This document shows, piece by piece, positions 19,592 through 30,439 of a DNA stretch of 64,000 nt. This DNA comes from Erwinia psidii (GTDB lineage Bacteria; Pseudomonadota; Gammaproteobacteria; Enterobacterales; Enterobacteriaceae). Below the pieces are notes generated by a model, which saw only the letters and a list, made by a program, of their open reading frames with translations, was not told where the DNA came from and did not search any database. The translations under genes were made by a program, and so were the position numbers. The first letter of the stretch is position 1. The number at the start of each line of letters is the position of its first letter. The DNA lies in assembly GCF_003846135.1 (NCBI RefSeq), contig NZ_RHHM01000007.1, positions 204,285 to 268,284 on the forward strand, given 5' to 3'.

Positions 19592-19723
19592 TTACCACAC
19601 TAACCATTCCATCGGCTGCTCATCTGTTTGTTTCGTTTTCTCCTGATGCCTCACATACCGTCTGATAATTTCCCCGTTCACCCCGACAGTATCTGCAAAC
19701 CAGCAACAGTGCCCTTTTAGGGA
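19592..19723 (-). pseudogene. C-terminal fragment of an IS200/IS605-type TnpA transposase
   Basis: The minus strand encodes 43 residues ending at a TAA (19592-19594), including HCCWFADTVGVNGEIIRRYV and RHQEK, close to the C-terminus of IS200-type Y1 transposases (FWSxGYCVDTVGVNEEMIRRYVRYQEK). Everything upstream, including the HUH motif and catalytic Tyr, is absent; similarity stops where the 22-bp hairpin begins. It is a dead scrap between the erfK terminator and the chemoreceptor gene. Confidence 0.75.
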
Positions 19724-19726
19724 CGA

Positions 19727-19774
19727 CAAAGAGAAAGGCTGCTGTTTCGCATGAAACAGCAGCCTTTCTCTTTG
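19727..19774. terminator. 22-bp perfect hairpin (bidirectional terminator or IS-derived structure)
   Basis: Arms at 19727-19748 and 19753-19774 are exact inverted copies (CAAAGAGAAAGGCTGCTGTTTC and its complement) around a GCAT loop. It sits at the truncated end of the IS200 fragment and 190 bases beyond the stop of the leftward chemoreceptor gene. The stem is unusually long for a terminator and has only short T-runs. Confidence 0.5.
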
Positions 19775-19967
19775 ACTCTCTGCACCGAAAATCCTACGCG
19801 GCGTTTATCGCATTACGCAGGGTGCCGTCACCAACCTCGTGCCCCTGCGCACTGCTTTTCCGATGGAAACGGCTTTTGCATGACAGGTTCAGGAAGAGTG
19901 GCGTTAGTGAGCCGTACCCGGCAGATCATTTTCCACTCTGTCCTGACATCCGCAAGAAAGCCAGCGT

Positions 19968-21542
19968 TTATATCCTGAAGGTATTGACCGTTTCACGTAA
20001 CGCGTTAGCCTGCTCTGAAAGAGAATGCAACGCAGTGGACGACTCTTCAACCAGCGATGCATTATTCTGCGTTACCCTGTCCATCTGCGTCACCGCAATG
20101 CTGACTTGCGAAATTCCCTGCATCTGTTCAGAAGAGGCCAGCGAGATATTATCCATTGCCTGAGCAAGATCGCCCACCATACCGACGATTTTCAGGATGC
20201 TCTGGCCAGTGCCTGCTGCCACCGTCACCCCACTTTCCACCTGCGTCACCGCCTGTTCAATCAGCTGTTTAATGTCTCTGGCCGCCGTGGCACTGCGTTG
20301 TGCCAGCGTCCTGACTTCCCCCGCAACGACGGCAAAACCACGTCCCTGCTCACCGGCACGCGCGGCTTCGACAGCGGCGTTAAGCGCGAGAATATTGGTC
20401 TGAAAAGCAATGCCTTCAATCACCGACGTAATATCCCGTACCTTCACGGCACTCAGTGAAATGTCATTCATGGTCTCTGACATGTGCTGCATATCCTTTT
20501 CGCCAGCGCGTGCAAATACGGCGGCCTGGCGTGCAGACTCCGCCGTATGCTGCGCACTGGCCGAATTGCTTTTTACCGTGGCAGTAAGCTGTTCCATACT
20601 GGCGGCCGTTTGCTGAAGGGCGGCGGCCTGCTCCTCGGTACGGGAAGAAAGTTCGGTATTCCCCTGAGAAATCTCTCCGGCGGCCAGCGCCACGGAAGCA
20701 GAAGAATTCTTGATTTGCGACACCAGTCCACGCAGATGACTCTGCATACTGTCCAGCGAGGCCAGCAGGCTGGTGGTATCGTTATGACGCAGTGGAATCG
20801 TGGTGGTGAGATCGCCTGCGGCAATCGTGGCGGCAAGCACCTGTGCCTGCAAAGGTTCGCCGCCCAGCTGCCCTTTGATTCGGCGGGTGATCAGCCAGCT
20901 CATGGCAAATCCCAGCATCACAAACACCACCGTTAATGCCACTAAGCTCAGATAAACCCCGGACAGCGCCTGAGTAGACGTCTGAGCCGTTTTCAGCGTA
21001 ACGCGCGCCTGATAAGCCACCATATCATTGACAGCAGTGCGGTACTGAGAAAGTGCAGGAATTAACCCGGAATTAAGCTTGTCCACGACAGGAATATCAT
21101 TTTGCTGAAATACGGCCTGTGCGGCGGTGTTAAAAGCCGGAGAGGTTGTTTCAATATTTTTTAACAGGCCGGAAGCTTCTTCAACTTCGGCAATATTGAT
21201 ACCGGGAATTTTTTTCGCGCCGTTAATCAGCGTGCGAAAATGTGCTGTGGTTTCGTCGCTGTTTTTCTGTAGTGAAAAAAACTGTGCGTTAAGGTCATTC
21301 AGCGCCGGTTGCTGATTATGCCCTGTCAACGCCAGCAGCAACGTGGTTTGCTGATTTAAATTGTCTTTCAGCGTCTGAAGGACCTGTAAATCGGTCAGTC
21401 GTGCACGCGTCAACTCCTGTTGGTCGCTGGCAGAGCTGAGTTTATACCCGGCAAAGCCGGTCATAAAAACGCCCATGAGAATAACACAAAGGAATGCCAT
21501 TGTGAGCATGGCGCTGAGCTTTATTTTTCCGTGACTAAACAT
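19968..21542 (-). CDS. Methyl-accepting chemotaxis protein
   Basis: Encodes 524 residues: cytoplasmic start, TM1 (about 10-32, [21 protein letters not shown]), a periplasmic four-helix-bundle-like sensor (about 33-190), TM2 ([23 protein letters not shown]), HAMP, and the coiled-coil signalling domain with the invariant hairpin [20 protein letters not shown]. The protein ends at NTFRI and lacks the NWETF pentapeptide that tethers CheR/CheB in Tar and Tsr. The start at 21542 has GGAAGG upstream; an ATG 12 codons earlier has none. A sigma-28 promoter lies 70-100 bases upstream. The ligand is unknown. Confidence 0.93.
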   Translation of the reverse strand: MFSHGKIKLSAMLTMAFLCVILMGVFMTGFAGYKLSSASDQQELTRARLTDLQVLQTLKDNLNQQTTLLLALTGHNQQPALNDLNAQFFSLQKNSDETTAHFRTLINGAKKIPGINIAEVEEASGLLKNIETTSPAFNTAAQAVFQQNDIPVVDKLNSGLIPALSQYRTAVNDMVAYQARVTLKTAQTSTQALSGVYLSLVALTVVFVMLGFAMSWLITRRIKGQLGGEPLQAQVLAATIAAGDLTTTIPLRHNDTTSLLASLDSMQSHLRGLVSQIKNSSASVALAAGEISQGNTELSSRTEEQAAALQQTAASMEQLTATVKSNSASAQHTAESARQAAVFARAGEKDMQHMSETMNDISLSAVKVRDITSVIEGIAFQTNILALNAAVEAARAGEQGRGFAVVAGEVRTLAQRSATAARDIKQLIEQAVTQVESGVTVAAGTGQSILKIVGMVGDLAQAMDNISLASSEQMQGISQVSIAVTQMDRVTQNNASLVEESSTALHSLSEQANALRETVNTFRI

Positions 21543-21978
21543 ATTTTTACCTTCCGGTTCAGTGTGCACTCGCAACACTTACGCACCACGCGGCACGTAG
21601 GCAACTGATACTTTTATCGGCATTCATCCTGTAAAATTCAGTACTGAATCCTAATCGTGCCCATTTTTCAACTCCGTACAGAATTAAATACATTCAAATT
21701 GCGATATTTCAAGCCATTTATATCTCGCGGGTATTAACTCACCGACATTAACTAACTGACCAACTCGTTTGCCGATCAACCGACATGTTGGCAGGATGGC
21801 GCGGGCGAGCCACGTCACCATATCCTGCAATACGGTCGGAAAATTACCGGCAGGTCAGCACTAGCGTGTGGCCTGATATGGGTATTACTTTGAGCTACCG
21901 CGAGAAAATAGCGTCGGTGCAAATGACAGACAGGGGCGGCAGCCGTATTACCACCGCACCAAAACAGGTCAGATGGTA
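21543..21978. other. Gap between the chemoreceptor and MFS genes
   Basis: The left 100 bases hold the sigma-28 promoter and 5' leader of the chemoreceptor. The rest (21650-21978) shows no gene with a ribosome site and natural composition, and no clear terminator for the leftward MFS gene. Confidence 0.5.
21614..21640 (-). promoter_or_regulatory. Flagellar sigma-28 (FliA) promoter
   Basis: On the minus strand TGAATTTT, 11 bases, then GCCGATAA (full match to the FliA -10; 6 of 8 for the -35 TAAAGTTT). It points at the chemoreceptor gene, making it a class III flagellar/chemotaxis gene. Confidence 0.85.
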
Positions 21979-23160
21979 TTACGCTTGGTGGCTGACATGT
22001 CGCCGCAGAATAATGATAAAAGCTAACAGCACCACCAGTGCGGCTACCAGATAAATGGCGTCCACGCCCTGCCAGCCAATCAGCAACCCGGCCAGCGGCC
22101 CGGTGATCCCCAGCCCGAAATCAAGAAAGGCGGAATAGAGTCCAAGCGCCGCGCCCTGATTCTGCGGCGTCACCTGCCTGATCGCTTCGACGCCCAGCGC
22201 CGGAAAAACCAGCGAAAAACCTGCCCCGGTGAGGAATGCGCCAATATCCACCATCAGTGGCGAGCTCCCCTGCCAAATCATCAGCAGGCCAGCGCTTTCA
22301 ATCATCAGCGAAAACAGCGACACGCGCACGCCGCCAAAGTGGCCAATCATGTTACTGAATACCAGACGTACTGCCACAAAACCAAGACTGAACAGCGTCA
22401 ACGAAAAGGCCGCACCGTCCCAGTTATGGCTGGAAAAATAGAGGGTGATAAAGGTTGCGATGGTGCCAAAACCGACGGTTCCCAGCCCCAGGCATAGTCC
22501 ATACAGCCAGATACGCGAAAAAACCTTATGAAACGGAATGCGCTGCCCCACGGTGACAACGACAGCGGGCCGATGGGTAGCCAGCCAGAAACCAAAAATC
22601 GCCATCAGCACAATCAGCACGGCAAATCCCGGTATGCCAAAGGCAGTATTCAGCATCACGCCCAGCGGTGCGCCCAGTGCCATCGCCAAATAGGTCGCCA
22701 CCCCGTTCCAGGAAATTACCCGTGCGCTCTGCGTCGCTCCCACGATATTGATACCCCACAGCATCGACCCTGTTGCGGTCAGACTTTCTCCCATGCCAAG
22801 CGCTACCCGGCCTGCTGCCAGCAGGATCAGACTGGCTGATGGGCGGGTCGTCACCAACACCGCCAGTAAAGTGAGCAGCCCGCTAACCCCACAGAGCAGC
22901 AGCCCCACCAGCACCACTTTTTTCGGACCAAGCAGATCGGCATAGCGTCCTGCCTGCGGCCGACTGACCAGCGTGGCGAAATATTGCAGGCTGATAATCA
23001 GTCCGGCGATAAAGGAGCTGTAGCCCAGCTGATGATGCACATAGGCAGGCAGCACCGCGAGAGGCAGCCCGATTGACAGATAACAGAAGAAGGTAAAAAC
23101 CACCACGGAAATAATACGTTTGTTGAGCTGCGCACTGGATAATGCAGGATCAGAAGACAT
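21979..23160 (-). CDS. MFS transporter, YhhS/YfcJ family
   Basis: Encodes 393 residues with twelve hydrophobic helices. The segments SLQYFATLVSRPQAGRYADLLGPKKVV, VVGATQ-like GINIVGATQSARVISWNG and AGFSLVFPALGVEAIRQV place it in the DHA1-type YhhS/YfcJ group; YhhS is the nearer match from memory. E. coli members are poorly characterised drug or sugar-type exporters. It is monocistronic and reads away from dusC. Confidence is high for the family and low for the substrate. Confidence 0.88.
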   Translation of the reverse strand: MSSDPALSSAQLNKRIISVVVFTFFCYLSIGLPLAVLPAYVHHQLGYSSFIAGLIISLQYFATLVSRPQAGRYADLLGPKKVVLVGLLLCGVSGLLTLLAVLVTTRPSASLILLAAGRVALGMGESLTATGSMLWGINIVGATQSARVISWNGVATYLAMALGAPLGVMLNTAFGIPGFAVLIVLMAIFGFWLATHRPAVVVTVGQRIPFHKVFSRIWLYGLCLGLGTVGFGTIATFITLYFSSHNWDGAAFSLTLFSLGFVAVRLVFSNMIGHFGGVRVSLFSLMIESAGLLMIWQGSSPLMVDIGAFLTGAGFSLVFPALGVEAIRQVTPQNQGAALGLYSAFLDFGLGITGPLAGLLIGWQGVDAIYLVAALVVLLAFIIILRRHVSHQA

Positions 23161-23323
23161 GTCATGACCGGAAAGTTGATGCAGGTAGCTGGCATCATAC
23201 TATCAGCACAGCGGAAGATCCCGCGAATGGGCGGCATAAAAGAAATCTCTGCCTGTTATTTGCGCGTGAACGGCCATGACAATCACACTTATTGATAATC
23301 ATGGCAAAAAAAGCGCGCCATTT

Positions 23324-24271
23324 TCAGGCCAGTGTCTGTACCTGACGTTCGATAAAAGCCGCGATCTCAGAGGACGTTTTCATTGCCCGGATATGGCTGA
23401 ACAGATCGCTGGCCTGCGTATAGGTTTTACGCAGATAGCCCAGCCACTGCTTAATCCTCGCCACGTGATATAACCCGGTATCGCCCCGCTTCTCCAGCTG
23501 AATGTAGCGGTGCAACAACATCAGCACCTCTGCCCACGGCATCAGGGGCGCATTGTGTTTAATCACCCGGCTGAGGTTAGGAACGCACAACGCACCACGT
23601 CCAACCATCACCGCATCACAACCGGTCATCTGCAGGCATGCCTGGCCGCTTTTCCAGTCCCAAATCTCACCGTTGGCGATCACCGGGATCGTCAACCGTC
23701 GGCGGATCTCGCCAATCGCCGCCCAGTTAATCCGCTCTGCCTGGTAGCCATCCTCTTTGGTACGGCCGTGCACCACCAGTTCAGTGGCCCCGGATTGCGC
23801 CACCGCATCGGCAATCTCAAACTGGCGATCGCCGGAATCCCACCCCAGCCGCACTTTTACCGTCACCGGCAGAGGTGATGGTACTGCGGCGCGCATCGCG
23901 CTGGCCGCACGGAAAATCAGTTCCGGGTCTTTCAGCAGGGTGGCACCGCCGCCGCTGCCGTTAACGGTTTTTGACGGACAGCCACAGTTGAGATCAACGC
24001 CATGGGAACCAAGCTCCACCGCACGGGCAGCATTTTCCGCAAGAAATGAAGGGTGCTGTCCCAGTAGCTGAATACGCACCAGCGTGCCGGAAGATGTGCG
24101 GCTGGCATGATAAAGCTCAGGACAGAGCCGGTAGAAGGATTTGACCGGCAGTAACTGGTCAACCACCCGCAGAAATTCCGTAATGCAGAGATCGTAGTCG
24201 TTAACATCGGTGAGCAGTTCACGCACCAGTGAGTCCAGCACGCCCTCCATCGGGGCCAGTAAAACGCGCAT
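23324..24271 (-). CDS. dusC: tRNA-dihydrouridine(16) synthase DusC
   Basis: Encodes 315 residues. FMN-barrel landmarks: [18 protein letters not shown] at the start, [20 protein letters not shown] with the catalytic Cys near residue 98, [21 protein letters not shown] and VIANGEIWD near the C-terminal part. DusC reduces U16 in tRNA with NADPH. The start MRVLLAP at 24271 matches E. coli DusC; an ATG five codons upstream is weaker. It lies 60 bases after rhlE on the same strand, with a hairpin between them. Confidence 0.93.
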   Translation of the reverse strand: MRVLLAPMEGVLDSLVRELLTDVNDYDLCITEFLRVVDQLLPVKSFYRLCPELYHASRTSSGTLVRIQLLGQHPSFLAENAARAVELGSHGVDLNCGCPSKTVNGSGGGATLLKDPELIFRAASAMRAAVPSPLPVTVKVRLGWDSGDRQFEIADAVAQSGATELVVHGRTKEDGYQAERINWAAIGEIRRRLTIPVIANGEIWDWKSGQACLQMTGCDAVMVGRGALCVPNLSRVIKHNAPLMPWAEVLMLLHRYIQLEKRGDTGLYHVARIKQWLGYLRKTYTQASDLFSHIRAMKTSSEIAAFIERQVQTLA

Positions 24272-24300
24272 GTTACAACCGTCCACTCCCCCTGGAGACG

Positions 24301-24318
24301 GGGGATCGGTCGATCCCC
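24301..24318 (-). terminator. Hairpin between rhlE and dusC
   Basis: GGGGATC / GATCCCC, 7-bp stem with a 4-base loop, 14 bases after the rhlE stop and 30 bases before dusC. No T-tract follows on the minus strand, so it may attenuate rather than terminate. Confidence 0.4.
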
Positions 24319-24331
24319 AAAGTAAAAAACG

Positions 24332-25738
24332 TTATGCCGGATTGGCGCGGCGCTGGCGGGTTTTATTGCGGGGTGCGCCGTTGCCGCTGGCGGCCGGTTT
24401 TGCCCCCTGTGCCGCACCGGAACCCTGGCGACGCTGACCGTCAGACGGGCTGCGTTCCCCAGCAGACGACGCACCGCGATCGCCACCACCGTGACCTCGG
24501 TTAGCGCCAGGACGACCGCCGCCACGTTGGCCCTGCGGCGCACCACTGCGTCCACCGCGCTGCTGACGACCATTCTGAATGGGCTCTGCTTTGATCGAAG
24601 GGTCCGGTTCAAAACCTTCCAGCGCAATCCGTGGGATCTCACGTTTCAGTAAACGCTCAATATCACGCAGCAGTTTATGTTCATCAACGCACACCAGCGA
24701 CAGCGCTTCACCGGTGGCCGCCGCTCGTCCGGTACGGCCAATGCGGTGCACGTAATCTTCCGGCACGTTGGGCAGCTCGAAGTTCACCACGTGCGGCAGT
24801 TCAGAAATATCAATCCCCCGGGCAGCGATATCGGTGGCCACCAGCACACGGATTTTATTCTCTTTAAAATCGCTCAGTGCGCGGGTACGTGCACCCTGGC
24901 TCTTGTTGCCGTGGATCGCGGCGGCGGTGATGCCGTCTTTATTCAGCTGTTCTGTCAGATGGTTAGCGCCGTGCTTGGTACGGGTGAACACCAGCACCTG
25001 CTGCCAGTTATCACGGCCAATCATCAGCGACAGCAGTTCCCGCTTGCGTTTCTTATCAACAAAATGCACATGCTGTGTGATCTGTTCTGACGCAGTGTTG
25101 CGGCGCGCAACTTCCACCTGTTCAGGATTGTGCAGCAGTTTTTCTGCCAGCGCCTTAATCTCATCAGAGAAAGTGGCGGAGAACAGCAGGTTCTGACGTT
25201 TGGCGGGCAGCTTTGCCAGAACGCGACGGATATCGTGAATAAAGCCCATATCCAGCATCCGATCGGCTTCATCCAGCACCAGGATTTCCACTTTGGAAAG
25301 ATCCAACGCATTCTGATGTTCCAGATCCAGCAGGCGTCCGGGGGTGGCAATCAGCACATCAACACCCCCGCGTAACTTCATCATCTGTGGATTAATACTG
25401 ACGCCGCCAAATACCACCAGCGAGCGCAGATTAAGGTATTTGCTGTAATCCTGAACGTTTTCACCCACCTGGGCCGCCAGTTCGCGGGTTGGGGTGAGGA
25501 TTAATGCCCGCACCGGGCGACGGCCTTTCGGGTTCGGTTCCGCAGCGTTAAGCAGCTGCAACAGCGGGAGGGTAAAGCCGGCGGTTTTGCCGGTTCCGGT
25601 CTGAGCGCTGGCCATCAGGTCACGACCCGCCAGCACCACCGGAATAGCCTGACGCTGGATCGGCGTAGGCTGGTTGTAACCCTGTTCTGCAACAGCACGC
25701 AAAATATCGGCATTCAGGCCGAGAGAATCAAATGACAT
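24332..25738 (-). CDS. rhlE: DEAD-box ATP-dependent RNA helicase RhlE
   Basis: Encodes 468 residues. Helicase motifs are in order: Q motif ([10 protein letters not shown]), SAQTGTGKT (motif I), [19 protein letters not shown] ([13 protein letters not shown]), SAT, and [15 protein letters not shown] (motif VI). A basic, Gly/Arg/Gln-rich tail of about 85 residues follows, typical of RhlE, which remodels ribosome assembly intermediates and structured RNAs. The start MSFDSLGLN at 25738 matches E. coli; the upstream reading frame is an unconserved extension. Confidence 0.96.
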   Translation of the reverse strand: MSFDSLGLNADILRAVAEQGYNQPTPIQRQAIPVVLAGRDLMASAQTGTGKTAGFTLPLLQLLNAAEPNPKGRRPVRALILTPTRELAAQVGENVQDYSKYLNLRSLVVFGGVSINPQMMKLRGGVDVLIATPGRLLDLEHQNALDLSKVEILVLDEADRMLDMGFIHDIRRVLAKLPAKRQNLLFSATFSDEIKALAEKLLHNPEQVEVARRNTASEQITQHVHFVDKKRKRELLSLMIGRDNWQQVLVFTRTKHGANHLTEQLNKDGITAAAIHGNKSQGARTRALSDFKENKIRVLVATDIAARGIDISELPHVVNFELPNVPEDYVHRIGRTGRAAATGEALSLVCVDEHKLLRDIERLLKREIPRIALEGFEPDPSIKAEPIQNGRQQRGGRSGAPQGQRGGGRPGANRGHGGGDRGASSAGERSPSDGQRRQGSGAAQGAKPAASGNGAPRNKTRQRRANPA

Positions 25739-26015
25739 AAAATTGACTGACTCCGGTTTCGCCCCGACCGCCTGTGGCAGTGTAGTTTCCGGGGCGAAAA
25801 TAGGACGCCAGGCTCTGCCTGACGCTTGAAAGGGGGCACAAACTACGGTGCGTAAGGCGCGCATTATAACAGAGGTTGTGTTATTACAGAGAGCTTTTCT
25901 TTTTTGACCGGGGCGGCGGGCGTGGACAACACATCATGCTGCCATTAGCCAGGTTACGTTTGGGGAAGGACAAATACAGAGAAGGACGGACCACTCTGGC
26001 GTGGTCCGTGGTGCA

Positions 26016-26405
26016 TCAACGCTGGCGCTGACGAGCGCGAGCCGTCTCTTTCGCCAGAAGCGAAACCACTGCGGGTCCGGTTAGCATCAGCACACCCGCC
26101 ACACCGAGTAGCAGGTTGTTCTGGATCACACGGGACAGCAGGTAGAGCACCAGCATGGCAGCCCCGAAATAATACGTGGTAGTCACGTCTTCAAGGAAGT
26201 CCCCGGTCCGACGAAAGCCACTGAGACGCTGGGTAAGTAACATAGCGGCAAACACGCTGGCATAGAGCGTCAGCAAAACCACGCTGACCTGCAACAGCGC
26301 CTGATGTTTCCATCCGAACACCAGTGCGGTAATCAGCATCAGGTGTAGCGTTATGTGTACCCAGGTTTGTCCGGTGACAATCTGCACACGATTAGACCAT
26401 TTCAT
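26016..26405 (-). CDS. ybhQ: Inner-membrane protein YbhQ
   Basis: Encodes 129 residues with four hydrophobic helices, aligned along its length with E. coli YbhQ (MKW..RV..TG start; [40 protein letters not shown] near the end). Function unknown. The start at 26405 has AGGAGAA six bases upstream. It is divergent from ybhP, as in E. coli. Confidence 0.92.
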   Translation of the reverse strand: MKWSNRVQIVTGQTWVHITLHLMLITALVFGWKHQALLQVSVVLLTLYASVFAAMLLTQRLSGFRRTGDFLEDVTTTYYFGAAMLVLYLLSRVIQNNLLLGVAGVLMLTGPAVVSLLAKETARARQRQR

Positions 26406-26587
26406 TATTTTCTCCTGGCAAACCCGACCGGGGCCTGCCCAGCTTTGTTTACACAATCAGTGAAAACGAATTCCTCAGATTAACGCAATTTTCGGATAAT
26501 GCCGCAAATATCGCGGCCCGTCGCCACTCTTTTGTGACAAAGACTACACTTTACTGTTCCCCTTTCGAAAAGGACAGCGCGCACAGT

Positions 26588-27349
26588 ATGCCACAAAAGC
26601 CGCACGGATTTTCATTAAAAGTCCTGACAATCAATACACATAAAGGCTTTAACGCCTCAAATCGCCGTTTTATCCTGCCAGAACTGCGTGATGCAGTCAG
26701 AGCGACAGCGGCGGATATCGTTTTTTTACAGGAGGTTATGGGTAGCCATTGCGTTCATCAGCTTAAGGTGGCGAACTGGCCTGATAAACCTCATTATGAA
26801 TTTCTTGCTGACACCCTCTGGAATGATTTTGCCTACGGTCGCAATGCTGTTTACCCGGAGGGCGATCACGGCAATGCGGTACTCTCACGATTTCCCATCA
26901 CGGCGTTTGAAAACCGGGATATCTCGACAGAAGGTACGGAAAAGCGTGGCCTGCTGCATTGTCAGGTGGCGCTGCCTGACCACCCGGTTTCACTGCATGT
27001 CATCTGCGTTCATCTTGGACTGCGTAATGCACAGCGCGCGCAACAGCTGTCCATGCTGTGTGCGCTGATCAACAGTCTGCCGGCGGAGGCACCGGTGGTG
27101 GTGGCTGGCGACTTTAACGACTGGCAACTGAAAGCCAATGCGTTCCTGCTTGAGGGCGCGGGGATGGAAGAAGTATTCAGCCGCAAGTCAGGCCGGCCAG
27201 CACGCACCTTCCCTGCCCGCTTTCCTCTGCTGCGCCTCGATCGTATCTACGTGCGCAACGCCGGGATTAACCATCCACAGACCATTCCTACCCGGCCCTG
27301 GTCTCATCTCTCCGATCACGCGCCGCTGGCGGTGGAGCTTTACCTGTGA
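26588..27349 (+). CDS. ybhP: Endonuclease/exonuclease/phosphatase-family protein YbhP
   Basis: Encodes 253 residues of the EEP fold: TINTHKGF near the N-terminus, FLQEVMG (metal-binding Glu), [10 protein letters not shown], and the C-terminal LSDHAPL with the catalytic His. The protein matches E. coli YbhP closely. It heads the ybhP-clsB-ybhN operon; its last bases overlap clsB (GTGA), pointing to a linked role in phospholipid metabolism, but its substrate is not established. The start at 26588 is set by similarity; AAGGA lies rather far upstream. Confidence 0.92.
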   Translation: MPQKPHGFSLKVLTINTHKGFNASNRRFILPELRDAVRATAADIVFLQEVMGSHCVHQLKVANWPDKPHYEFLADTLWNDFAYGRNAVYPEGDHGNAVLSRFPITAFENRDISTEGTEKRGLLHCQVALPDHPVSLHVICVHLGLRNAQRAQQLSMLCALINSLPAEAPVVVAGDFNDWQLKANAFLLEGAGMEEVFSRKSGRPARTFPARFPLLRLDRIYVRNAGINHPQTIPTRPWSHLSDHAPLAVELYL

Positions 27350-28587
27350 ATATGCCCTGGCGTGACGGCAACCGACTGCAATTGCTGATTAATGGCGAAG
27401 CGTATTTCCCGGCGGTTTTTGACGCCATCGCGCGTGCACAACAGACGGTACTGCTGGAAACCTTCATCCTGTTTGAAGATGACGTAGGCAGACAACTGCA
27501 TCAGGTGCTGCTTGCGTCAGCCCGGCGGGGAGTGAAGGTGGAAATGATGGTCGACGGCTACGGCTCCGACGCGTTGTCTGAAGCGTATATTTCCAGCCTG
27601 ACGTCGGCTGGCGTGCGCTTTATCAGTTACGATCCCCGTCCGCTGGTTTTTGGTATGCGGACCAATATCTTCCGGCGTCTGCACCGTAAAATTGTGGTCT
27701 GCGACGATCGGGTCGCCTTTGTCGGCGGTATCAACTTTTCTGCGGAACATAACGTCGGTTTTGGGCCAGAAGCCAAACAGGATTATGCCGTGGAGGTGCA
27801 TGGGCCAGTAGTCGACGATATTACCCGCTATGTGCGACAGGCATTGAGCACTCAGGCTGCGCGCAAACGCTGGTGGCATGGCCGCTCGCGTCGCCGGACA
27901 CAGAACGCAACGCCGGGTGGCGCACAGGTGATGTTTGTCTGGCGCGATAACGCAGAGCACCGGGACGATATTGAACAGCACTATATCAGGATGCTGCGCA
28001 CGGCCAGGGAGGAAGTGATCATTGCCAACGCCTATTTCTTTCCGGGTTACCATTTACTACATGAAATGCGTAACGCGGCACAACGCGGCGTTCGGGTTAA
28101 GCTGATTGTTCAGGGCAAGCCGGATATGCCTGTCGTTAAGGTCGGGGCTGAGCTGCTCTACAACTATCTGGTCGGTGGGGGCGTGCAGGTGTATGAATAT
28201 ATCCGTCGGCCACTCCATGCCAAAATCGCTCTCCAGGACAGCGCATGGTCAACCGTGGGCTCCAGCAATCTTGACCCGTTAAGCCTCTCGCTTAATCTGG
28301 AAGCCAATCTGATGATCCATGACCCTGATTTCAATCAGGTGATGCGCGATGAACTGAACCGCTTGCTGGCTTCGGAGTGCCGCCAGGTGATGGCCGATGA
28401 ACTGCCACCACAAAACGGATGGCAGATGGTGAAAAACGTGGTGGTGTTCCATTTCCTGCGTCACTTTCCGGCGATTGCCGGCTGGCTGCCTGCACACACG
28501 CCAAGGCTGACGCTGGTTCATCCGCCGGTACAACCTGAAATGGAAACCCAGGATCGCCCAGGGTCTGAAGAGAGGATGGGATCCTGA
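27346..28587 (+). CDS. clsB: Cardiolipin synthase B (ClsB)
   Basis: Encodes 413 residues of the phospholipase D superfamily with two HKD motifs: [18 protein letters not shown] (about residues 109-126) and [18 protein letters not shown] (about 288-305). ClsB condenses phosphatidyl groups to cardiolipin at the inner membrane. It lacks the N-terminal membrane helices of ClsA, as expected. The GTG at 27346 overlaps the ybhP stop; an ATG two codons later is an alternative. The 3' end shares its last base with the ybhN start. Confidence 0.95.
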   Translation: MNMPWRDGNRLQLLINGEAYFPAVFDAIARAQQTVLLETFILFEDDVGRQLHQVLLASARRGVKVEMMVDGYGSDALSEAYISSLTSAGVRFISYDPRPLVFGMRTNIFRRLHRKIVVCDDRVAFVGGINFSAEHNVGFGPEAKQDYAVEVHGPVVDDITRYVRQALSTQAARKRWWHGRSRRRTQNATPGGAQVMFVWRDNAEHRDDIEQHYIRMLRTAREEVIIANAYFFPGYHLLHEMRNAAQRGVRVKLIVQGKPDMPVVKVGAELLYNYLVGGGVQVYEYIRRPLHAKIALQDSAWSTVGSSNLDPLSLSLNLEANLMIHDPDFNQVMRDELNRLLASECRQVMADELPPQNGWQMVKNVVVFHFLRHFPAIAGWLPAHTPRLTLVHPPVQPEMETQDRPGSEERMGS

Positions 28588-29549
28588 TGGCTGAAACACA
28601 TTTCCGCTGGAAAGGGGTGAAGAAAGTCCTCACCTGGCTGTTTTTTATTGCCGTGACGGTACTGCTGGTGATTTATGCCAGCAAGATAAACTGGTACGAG
28701 GTGAGCGAGGTTATCATCAGTTATCGCCGTTCAGTCATCGCTACCGCCGCGGCGCTGGTGGTGGTCAGTTATCTTACCTACGGCGTTTACGATCTGATTG
28801 GCCAGGTTTACTGTGGGCACCGGCTACAAAAGCGCCAGGTGATACTGGTTTCATTTATCTGCTATGCCTTTAACCTGACCCTCAGTACCTGGGTCGGTGG
28901 CGTGGCGATGCGTTATCGCCTCTATTCAAGACTGGGCCTGAACGGCAGCACCATCACGCGTATTTTCTCACTGAGTATCGCCACCAACTGGCTGGGTTAC
29001 GTGCTGGTGTCCGGCGTGGTGTTCAGCTTTGGATGGGTACCGGTCCCTTCCGGCTGGTTTGTCGGCGCGGGGACACTGCGTCTGATTGGCAGTGCACTGC
29101 TGGCTTTTGTGTTTTTCTGGCTGGCGCTGTGCACTTTTTCCCGCCGCCGCCGCTGGACGCTGAAAGGCCATCAGCTTGCGCTCCCCTCTTTGCGAATGGC
29201 GGTGTTACAGTTTACCGTCTCCGGCGCCAACTGGCTGGTGATGGGCACCATTATCTGGTTGCTGATGGCCGAAAAAGTGGACTACCCGCAGGTCCTGGGG
29301 GTGCTGTTGATCAGCAGTATTGCCGGAGTGATTATTCATATCCCGGCGGGCATTGGCGTGCTGGAGGGGGTCTTTCTGGCCCTGCTCAGCGGCGAAGCGC
29401 TCTCTCATGGCGCGATTATTGCCGCCCTGCTGGCCTATCGCCTGCTCTATTTCATCGCCCCGCTGCTGCTGGCGCTGGTGCTTTATCTGTGGCTGGAGAG
29501 TCGGGCAAAAAATCTGCGAAGGAAAAATCTGCGCGAGATGAAACGGTGA
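28587..29549 (+). CDS. ybhN: YbhN, UPF0104/LPG-synthase-like membrane protein
   Basis: Encodes 320 residues with about eight membrane helices and family phrases such as FICYAFNLTLSTWVGGVAMRYRLYSRLG and GVIIHIPAGIGVLEGVF. The family resembles the membrane part of lysylphosphatidylglycerol synthases. E. coli YbhN lies in the same operon and is implicated in cardiolipin handling. The ATG shares its A with the clsB stop TGA, so translation is coupled. It ends 23 bases before a shared terminator with ybhL. Confidence 0.92.
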   Translation: MAETHFRWKGVKKVLTWLFFIAVTVLLVIYASKINWYEVSEVIISYRRSVIATAAALVVVSYLTYGVYDLIGQVYCGHRLQKRQVILVSFICYAFNLTLSTWVGGVAMRYRLYSRLGLNGSTITRIFSLSIATNWLGYVLVSGVVFSFGWVPVPSGWFVGAGTLRLIGSALLAFVFFWLALCTFSRRRRWTLKGHQLALPSLRMAVLQFTVSGANWLVMGTIIWLLMAEKVDYPQVLGVLLISSIAGVIIHIPAGIGVLEGVFLALLSGEALSHGAIIAALLAYRLLYFIAPLLLALVLYLWLESRAKNLRRKNLREMKR

Positions 29550-29571
29550 CCATGCCTGACCGTCTGCTGAA

Positions 29572-29595
29572 ACAGGGCGGCAAAAGCCGCCCTGT
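29572..29595. terminator. Bidirectional terminator between ybhN and ybhL
   Basis: ACAGGGCGGC / GCCGCCCTGT, perfect 10-bp stem with AAAA loop, between two convergent genes. No long T-run on either side. Confidence 0.7.
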
Positions 29596-29603
29596 ACGTC
29601 CCG

Positions 29604-30314
29604 TTAGCGACGGTTGCCAAAAATCCGCAACAGCATCAGGAACAGGTTGATAAAGTCCAGATACAGAGTGAGCGCCCCCATAATTGAGTAACGACGCAGA
29701 TCCTCCCTGTCATCAACGTTAATCCCTTCACCGATTTTTTTCAGCTTCTGCGTGTCGTACGCGGTCAACCCGACAAACACCAGCACTCCGATATAGGTCA
29801 CGGCCCACATCAGTGGGGTGCTTTTCAGCCAGATATTTACCACGGAAGCCAGCAAAATGCCGATCAGCGCCATAAACAGTATGCTGCCCATCCTGCTCAG
29901 ATCGCGTTTGGTGGTGTATCCCCAGAAACTCATCACCCCAAACATGCCGCCGGTGACGACAAAGGTACTGGCAATGGAGGAGTAAGTATAAACCAGGAAA
30001 ATACTGGCCAGCGTCAGACCGGTCAGTGCCGAGTAGAGCATAAACAACCCGGTAGCCAACGCGCCGCTGAGCCTGTGCACCATGCCTGAGAGCACAAAAA
30101 CAACCCCCAGCTGGACAATCACCAGGCCATAAAAAGTGATGCGATTGGCGAAAACCAACTCCATCACGGCGGGCGTGTTGGCAGCAAACCATGAGACAAA
30201 AGCGGTCAGCAGCAGACCGCAGGTCATCCAGCCATACACCTGGGCCATATAAGTCTGTAGCCCGGTACTGGCTGGCGAAACGATCGAACCGCCGGAACGT
30301 GGATATCGGTCCAT
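29604..30314 (-). CDS. ybhL: Bax inhibitor-1 family membrane protein YbhL
   Basis: Encodes 236 residues with seven hydrophobic helices; near-identical in design to E. coli YbhL (DRYPRSGGSIV N-terminus; SFWGYTTKRDLSRMGS; GLTAYDTQKLKKIGE, the family signature near the C-terminus with conserved acidic residues). BI-1 proteins are pH-dependent calcium-leak channels in characterised members. Convergent with ybhN. Confidence 0.93.
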   Translation of the reverse strand: MDRYPRSGGSIVSPASTGLQTYMAQVYGWMTCGLLLTAFVSWFAANTPAVMELVFANRITFYGLVIVQLGVVFVLSGMVHRLSGALATGLFMLYSALTGLTLASIFLVYTYSSIASTFVVTGGMFGVMSFWGYTTKRDLSRMGSILFMALIGILLASVVNIWLKSTPLMWAVTYIGVLVFVGLTAYDTQKLKKIGEGINVDDREDLRRYSIMGALTLYLDFINLFLMLLRIFGNRR

Positions 30315-30439
30315 GATGCCCCCTTATTAAAAGTGAATGAAATAAGAACCGTTAAACTCTGAGTCTGGCACACTCTGGTGAGGCGAGACCAGCCCCCCTG
30401 CGTTTTTTTTCGCTGCGGATGCGACCCCCGGCGGACCGC

